NCBI GenBank assembly: GCA_964427535.1
Contig: CAYRVF010000111.1
Location: forward strand, 1-17,045
Source of the DNA: CAYRVF01 sp964427535
GTDB lineage: Bacteria; Chloroflexota; Ktedonobacteria; Ktedonobacterales; JADMIN01
Length of the DNA stretch: 17,045 bases
Direction: 5' to 3'
Part shown: in pieces, positions 14,201-17,045 of the stretch
Layout of the letters: every line of letters starts with the position of its first letter
Position numbering within the stretch: position 1 is the first letter of the stretch
Program-made: the position numbers and the translations under genes
The notes under the pieces: model-generated
The model's input: only the letters and a program-made list of their open reading frames with translations
The model's database searches: none
Told to the model about the DNA's origin: nothing

Positions 14201-14354
14201 GGGACTGGGACTCGGCCTCTACATCAGCAAGAGCATCGTCGAGCGCCACGCTGGCGCGGTGGGTGTCGAGAGCGAACCCGGCCACGGATCGACGTTCTGG
14301 TTCACCCTGCCGGTGGCATCCGCTTCGGCCCGGCAAGAGCGAGCGAGCGGGTAA
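11286..14354 (+). CDS. Multi-PAS, GAF sensor histidine kinase
   Basis: The 1022-residue product has no transmembrane segment and should sense cytoplasmic signals. Domains by eye: four PAS domains (about 40-155, 166-290, 297-425, 438-560), a GAF domain (about 572-752), a helical linker, HisKA (about 775-850) and HATPase (about 896-1011). His784 in the H-box MVSHELRTP is the phosphorylated residue. The N-box YLTNALKY, G1 DEGPGLP and G2 GLGLGLYIS boxes are intact, so it should be active. PAS 2-4 share an unusual inserted motif (for example RPISPDEWGVPRLLRGD and SPVPPENWPGRRLLRGE) and look like internal duplications. Start ATG 11286 follows AAGGA; a longer reading from 11100 would cross the candidate promoter. 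No response regulator gene lies beside it. Confidence 0.93.
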   Translation: MRTSRRRLPSSSSRASSTDPALAGVEDVTPEARLRQLEARAEAFMRAMGEVSWTTDASGLVVEDAPTWRALTGKSVEQMRGRGWLDAVHPDDRAIFEPRRLSPEARQNPREVTFRLRRADGVYRTMQGRAAPVIAADGSVREWVGVCRDVTEQEARRVETEHRTRQFEAILAAVPERLAIFDAAGRLVLRNPTSIIYGSGNPDYASPDEIPEATDLRTLDGRPLRVDEMPLSRVLRGEPAAEMEMRMRTTSGEIQQIVVTAAPFFEASGALAGVVTLTRDVTLARQIEQRVAEHAGQLQAIFDTLTDALLVYDANGRLVQMNAAARTLFRLDLVPVDPDFAARPYAERVAAAGIMDAKGRPISPDEWGVPRLLRGDTLTGDAAIDIQIRIGDGKLRQFNLTGAPIRDAAGVITGAVVLCHDVTERRALEREALERASQLEATFEAMANGVVIYDTTGTLVSMNAEAREIFALTGGPEFSREPIEERTAAFSIYDEAGSPVPPENWPGRRLLRGEVLKGDQAMDVRFRRLDGEEIWLTITGAPVRDAHGGIIGAIAVYSDVTARRLAQRRTHDVLEALLAMAQILVSQPSAPTVPDASEDALTRAVRSPVAQRLADLTRSVLGCTRVLMVRVEPETQLVHPVAMVGFQAEQEAQWWREQERRQARLGEGPDPTQTARFLSGEPVIVDMTQPPYDHIENPYGITTTLIAPLRVGGRIVGALSLDYGGSRHEFTADEIALTEAVGQLSALVIERERLLHERTEAEARVLALEEVKQRMEQFIGMVSHELRTPITTTKTNVQLAQRRAARLLDADPTTMSIEHLRTLPVLLERAERQIGRLDRLVGDLLDISRIQVDKLELRFERDDLRTLVRNVVQELRLNWPNREMRLTSEPPRAVPVEIDAHRIEQVLGNYLTNALKYAPPESPIDVALTVADDIARVSVRDEGPGLPPEEQERIWDLFHQAEGIEHLNGANVGLGLGLYISKSIVERHAGAVGVESEPGHGSTFWFTLPVASASARQERASG

Positions 14355-14471
14355 ACCCGGCGGCCCAGCCCTGTCCAGGCGAAGCAATGTTATCTCCCTC
14401 CCCTGTCCGATGCTCGACCCGCTCCAGGCACGGGCTCAGAGGCCATCCTCCGCCCCATCCTCTCCGCAAAG

Positions 14472-14480
14472 TGGTACAAT
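14472..14480 (+). promoter_or_regulatory. Extended -10 promoter of the pth-mfd unit
   Basis: TGG-TACAAT with the hexamer at 14475-14480, about 114 bases before the pth GTG. A GGCCGC-ATGGC-GCGGCC hairpin (14523-14539) follows in the leader. Nothing else is recognisable in the 240 bases between kinase and pth. Confidence 0.55.
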
Positions 14481-14594
14481 AGATGGTGAGCGCGAAACCA
14501 CAGTGGACGCGCTCCGGAGGGGGGCCGCATGGCGCGGCCGCCCCAGTTGTGCTGTGTCCGGAGGACATCGCGGCGCGAGAGGGATAGAGGACCT

Positions 14595-15161
14595 GTGAAG
14601 CTGATTGTCGGGCTGGGGAACCCTGGCCAACGCTATGCGCGCACACGTCACAACGTCGGATTCGACACGGTGGATGTGCTCGCCGGGCGCTACGGCTGGC
14701 GGTTCGAGCCGCATCGGGGCAAATCGCAGGTCGCCAGCGGCACCGTCGGCACCGAGAAGGTGCTGCTCGCCAAGCCGCAAACGTATATGAACGACAGCGG
14801 CGTCAGCGTCGCCGATCTCGTCCGCTTCTATAAGCTCGATCCCGCGCGCGATCTACTGGTGATCGCCGACGATCTCGATCTGCCGCGCGCCCGCATCCGT
14901 GTGCGTCCGCGTGGCGCCTCCGGAGGCCAGCACGGACTTGAATCGATTATTGCCCACCTGGGCACGAATAACTTCGCCCGCATCAAGCTCGGCGTTGGCC
15001 GTCCGCACCACGGACGCGATGAGAACGTCGACTTCCTGCTGAGCGCGCCGCGCGGCGACGAGCGCATCGAGCTCGACGCCGCGATCGACCGCGCCGCCGA
15101 CGCGGCACAGTCGTGGCTCGCCGAGGGCGCTGAAACTACTATGAATCTCTATAACGGATAA
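14595..15161 (+). CDS. pth: Peptidyl-tRNA hydrolase
   Basis: A 188-residue protein, the usual size. It releases peptides from peptidyl-tRNA left by stalled or aborted translation. Catalytic elements: KLIVGLGNPG (Asn9), TRHNVGF (His19, the catalytic base), YMNDSG (Asn66) and ADDLDLP (Asp92). RPRGASGGQHGLESI carries GGQHG where many homologues have GGHNG or GGHRG, so the residue matching E. coli Asn114 is His113 here. The start chosen is GTG 14595, with AGAGGA just upstream; longer readings from ATG 14529 add an Arg/Cys-rich extension not found in Pth. The mfd gene follows 33 bases later. Confidence 0.96.
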   Translation: MKLIVGLGNPGQRYARTRHNVGFDTVDVLAGRYGWRFEPHRGKSQVASGTVGTEKVLLAKPQTYMNDSGVSVADLVRFYKLDPARDLLVIADDLDLPRARIRVRPRGASGGQHGLESIIAHLGTNNFARIKLGVGRPHHGRDENVDFLLSAPRGDERIELDAAIDRAADAAQSWLAEGAETTMNLYNG

Positions 15162-15194
15162 ACGAGGGTCGTTCCGCGGCCCGGAGGCGCTCTC

Positions 15195-17045
15195 TTGTCA
15201 CTTCGTGGACTTCTGCCATTGCTGCAGGCGCGACCCGAGTTCCGCCGCCTGCGCGACTCCCTCGCGCCAGGTGCCGCCGCGCCGACGCTCTCTGGCGTCA
15301 CCGAGGCCGCGCGGCCGTATATCGTCACGGCGCTGGCCGTCGCGCAGCAGGCGCCGGTGCTCTATATCGTGCGCGACGGCGAAGAGGTCGAGCGTATCGC
15401 GAGCGCAATTTCCGGACTCGCCGGTCGTGACCTCCCCGTGCTGCCCTACCGCGACGGCGACGCGCTGCCCTACGAGCGCCTGCTGCCGGACATCGAAGCC
15501 GTGCAGCAGCGCATGAACGCGCTGACCGCGCTCACCCGCCCGTCGGGCCCCAGCGTGGTCGTTGCCTCGGCGCGCGCGCTCACCCAACCCGTGCTGCCGC
15601 CGAACGAACTGAGCGACGCGCTGCTGGAGCTCGCCTCCGGCACCCAACTCGACCCGCGCCTGCTGCTGGAGCATCTGCTCGGCCTGGGCTACGAGCCGGT
15701 GGCCGAGGTGGAAGAGGCCGGGCAGGTCAGCCATCGCGGCGGCATCGTCGATCTGTTCCCGCCCGCGCTCGAACGGCCAATCCGCATCGAGTTCTGGGGC
15801 GACGAGATCGACTCCATCCGCACGTTCGACCCGACCACGCAGCGTTCGCTCAATCCGCTGAACGGCGTGCTCGTCGGTCCCGCGCGCGAGGCGCTGGCGC
15901 TGCGCGGTCCGCAGGCAGCGGAGGAGCTGTCGAAGCTCTCGATTGCCGGGATGAACCCCGACGCCCGCGCCCGCTGGGAGCGCGACCTGGCGCTGCTGCG
16001 CGCCCGCCAGTCGTTCGACGACATCGCCTTCTACCTGCCCTATCTGCACGAGCCCGCCTCGCTGCTCGACTACCTTCCCGAGACCGGCGTGCTGGTGCTG
16101 CACGATGAGGCCGCCCCCCGCCGCGTCGCGGAGGAGCTTGCCGAGCAGGCCGAGGAGGTGCGCGACCGGCTGGAGCGTGACGGCGAGAATCCACCGGGGC
16201 TCAAACCGGCGTTCTTGTCATGGTCCGCACTCGCGCCGCGCATCGCGCAGAAGACGCAGGTGCGCTTCGCCGCACTCTCAACCGATGAACCGTCTGAGCT
16301 GGACTCTACCGGCAGCGCCCTCGCGCCGGACCTGCTGGCGGCGACCTCGTATGGCGGGCGCGTGCGGGCCTTCGCGCAGGATGTCCGCCGGATGCTGGGT
16401 GCCCGGCAGCGTGTCGTCATCGCGAGCATGCAGGCGCGGCGGCTGGCCGAGCTATTCGGCGACGAGTCGCTGCTGGGGCCGAGCGGCACGGTGGTCGTCT
16501 CGCCTGCCGTCGATCTGCCCGACATGCCCGAGGCCGGGACGCTCTCCATCATCCACGGGCGCTACCCGGAGGGCTGGCACAGCCGCTCGCTGGCGCTTAC
16601 CGTCTTCACCGACGCCGAAGTCTTCGGCTGGTCGAAGCGGCGTGGCGAGCAGCGGCGCGCGACCGTCACACCAGCGGCATTCCTCGCCGAGCTGCGGCCG
16701 GGCGATTACGTCGTCCATCAGGACCACGGCATCGGCCGCTTCGAGGGACTGACCAAGCTGGGCAACGACGGCGTCGAGCGCGAATATCTGCTGATCCAGT
16801 ACGCCGGGTCCGACAAGCTCTACATCCCGACCGACCAGCTCGACCGCATCACGCGCTATATCGGCATGGGCGACGCCGTGCCGACGCTGAGCAGACTCGG
16901 CGGCGCCGACTGGCAGCGCGCCAAGCAACGTGCGCGTGAGAGCGTCAAAGAGATCGCGGCGGATCTGCTGCGGCTCTACAGCGTCCGCGAGATGGCGCCG
17001 GGGCATGCCTACCCCTCGGATGAGGAGCAGCCCTGGCTGCAAGAG
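15195..17045 (+). CDS. mfd: Transcription-repair coupling factor Mfd (5' part)
   Basis: The first 617 codons of a protein normally near 1150 residues; it runs off the window with no stop. Mfd removes RNA polymerase stalled at DNA lesions and recruits UvrA. Visible: the UvrB-like N-terminal module (VLPYRDGDALPYERL; RLLLEHLLGLGYEPVAEVEEAGQVS and HRGGIVDLFPPALERPIRIEFWGDEIDSIRTFD), and the CarD-like RNA polymerase-interacting domain from residue 503 (GDYVVHQDHGIGRFEGL, YAGSDKLYIPTDQL). The linker to the helicase domain (AKQRARESVKEIAADLLRLYS) is present; helicase motifs lie beyond the window. The start is a TTG at 15195 with GGAGG seven bases upstream; no upstream ATG or GTG is better. The order pth-mfd recurs in many bacteria. 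Confidence 0.95.
   Translation, partial: MSLRGLLPLLQARPEFRRLRDSLAPGAAAPTLSGVTEAARPYIVTALAVAQQAPVLYIVRDGEEVERIASAISGLAGRDLPVLPYRDGDALPYERLLPDIEAVQQRMNALTALTRPSGPSVVVASARALTQPVLPPNELSDALLELASGTQLDPRLLLEHLLGLGYEPVAEVEEAGQVSHRGGIVDLFPPALERPIRIEFWGDEIDSIRTFDPTTQRSLNPLNGVLVGPAREALALRGPQAAEELSKLSIAGMNPDARARWERDLALLRARQSFDDIAFYLPYLHEPASLLDYLPETGVLVLHDEAAPRRVAEELAEQAEEVRDRLERDGENPPGLKPAFLSWSALAPRIAQKTQVRFAALSTDEPSELDSTGSALAPDLLAATSYGGRVRAFAQDVRRMLGARQRVVIASMQARRLAELFGDESLLGPSGTVVVSPAVDLPDMPEAGTLSIIHGRYPEGWHSRSLALTVFTDAEVFGWSKRRGEQRRATVTPAAFLAELRPGDYVVHQDHGIGRFEGLTKLGNDGVEREYLLIQYAGSDKLYIPTDQLDRITRYIGMGDAVPTLSRLGGADWQRAKQRARESVKEIAADLLRLYSVREMAPGHAYPSDEEQPWLQE

Noticed and set aside
15198..16103. A 301-codon antisense open frame opposite mfd
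   Set aside because: The plus strand encodes conserved Mfd sequence throughout, and the antisense reading has no ribosome site or recognisable family.
1..17045. tRNA or rRNA genes, riboswitches, insertion sequences or phage genes
   Set aside because: I saw no cloverleaf with conserved TTCGA loop, no rRNA segment, no transposase or integrase, and no recognisable riboswitch core in any intergenic region.

Overview
This is a high-GC bacterial window with tightly packed genes on both strands, GTG and TTG starts with good Shine-Dalgarno sites, and AT-richer intergenic islands that carry the promoters. The gene content and dispersed GC-rich hairpins would fit a Chloroflexota-type bacterium (a large histidine kinase with tandem PAS domains, an Asp-box lipoprotein, a phenylacetyl-CoA epoxidase operon, pth followed by mfd). 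That placement is inference; no rRNA or other phylogenetic marker is present to settle it.

Layout. Positions 1-840 hold a divergent efflux module: the 5' end of a DHA2-type MFS drug transporter (minus strand, cut by the window edge) and a TetR-family repressor (plus strand). Three palindromic operators and a clear sigma-70 promoter lie between them. An Asp-box lipoprotein (1147-2658) follows. Positions 2659-2935 are non-coding and full of GC-rich hairpins. A minus-strand operon (5551 down to 2936) encodes phenylacetyl-CoA epoxidase in the order paaA-paaD(N-terminal domain)-paaB-paaC-paaD(zinc ribbon). PaaD is split into two genes at distant places in the operon, and no PaaE reductase is present. 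The operon has its own TTGACA/TACACT promoter with a perfect 20-bp palindrome at the expected transcription start.

Divergent from paaA are a zinc-free MDR-family oxidoreductase, a four-helix membrane protein with a short in-frame tandem repeat, and an FMN nitroreductase. A second hairpin cluster (8255-8505) lies at the next convergent junction, followed by a small Gly/Arg/Tyr-rich membrane-anchored protein on the minus strand. The rest runs on the plus strand: an S9-family serine peptidase, a 1022-residue hybrid PAS/GAF sensor kinase without a nearby response regulator, peptidyl-tRNA hydrolase, and the first 617 codons of the transcription-repair coupling factor Mfd, which runs off the end.

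The most unusual points are the split paaD gene, the operator arrays at the efflux and paa promoters (which share a half-site-like sequence), the two families of dispersed hairpins at convergent gene ends, and a recurrent TGN-TACAMT extended -10 element ahead of several plus-strand genes. I did not find an obvious unknown defence, mobile or RNA-guided system.
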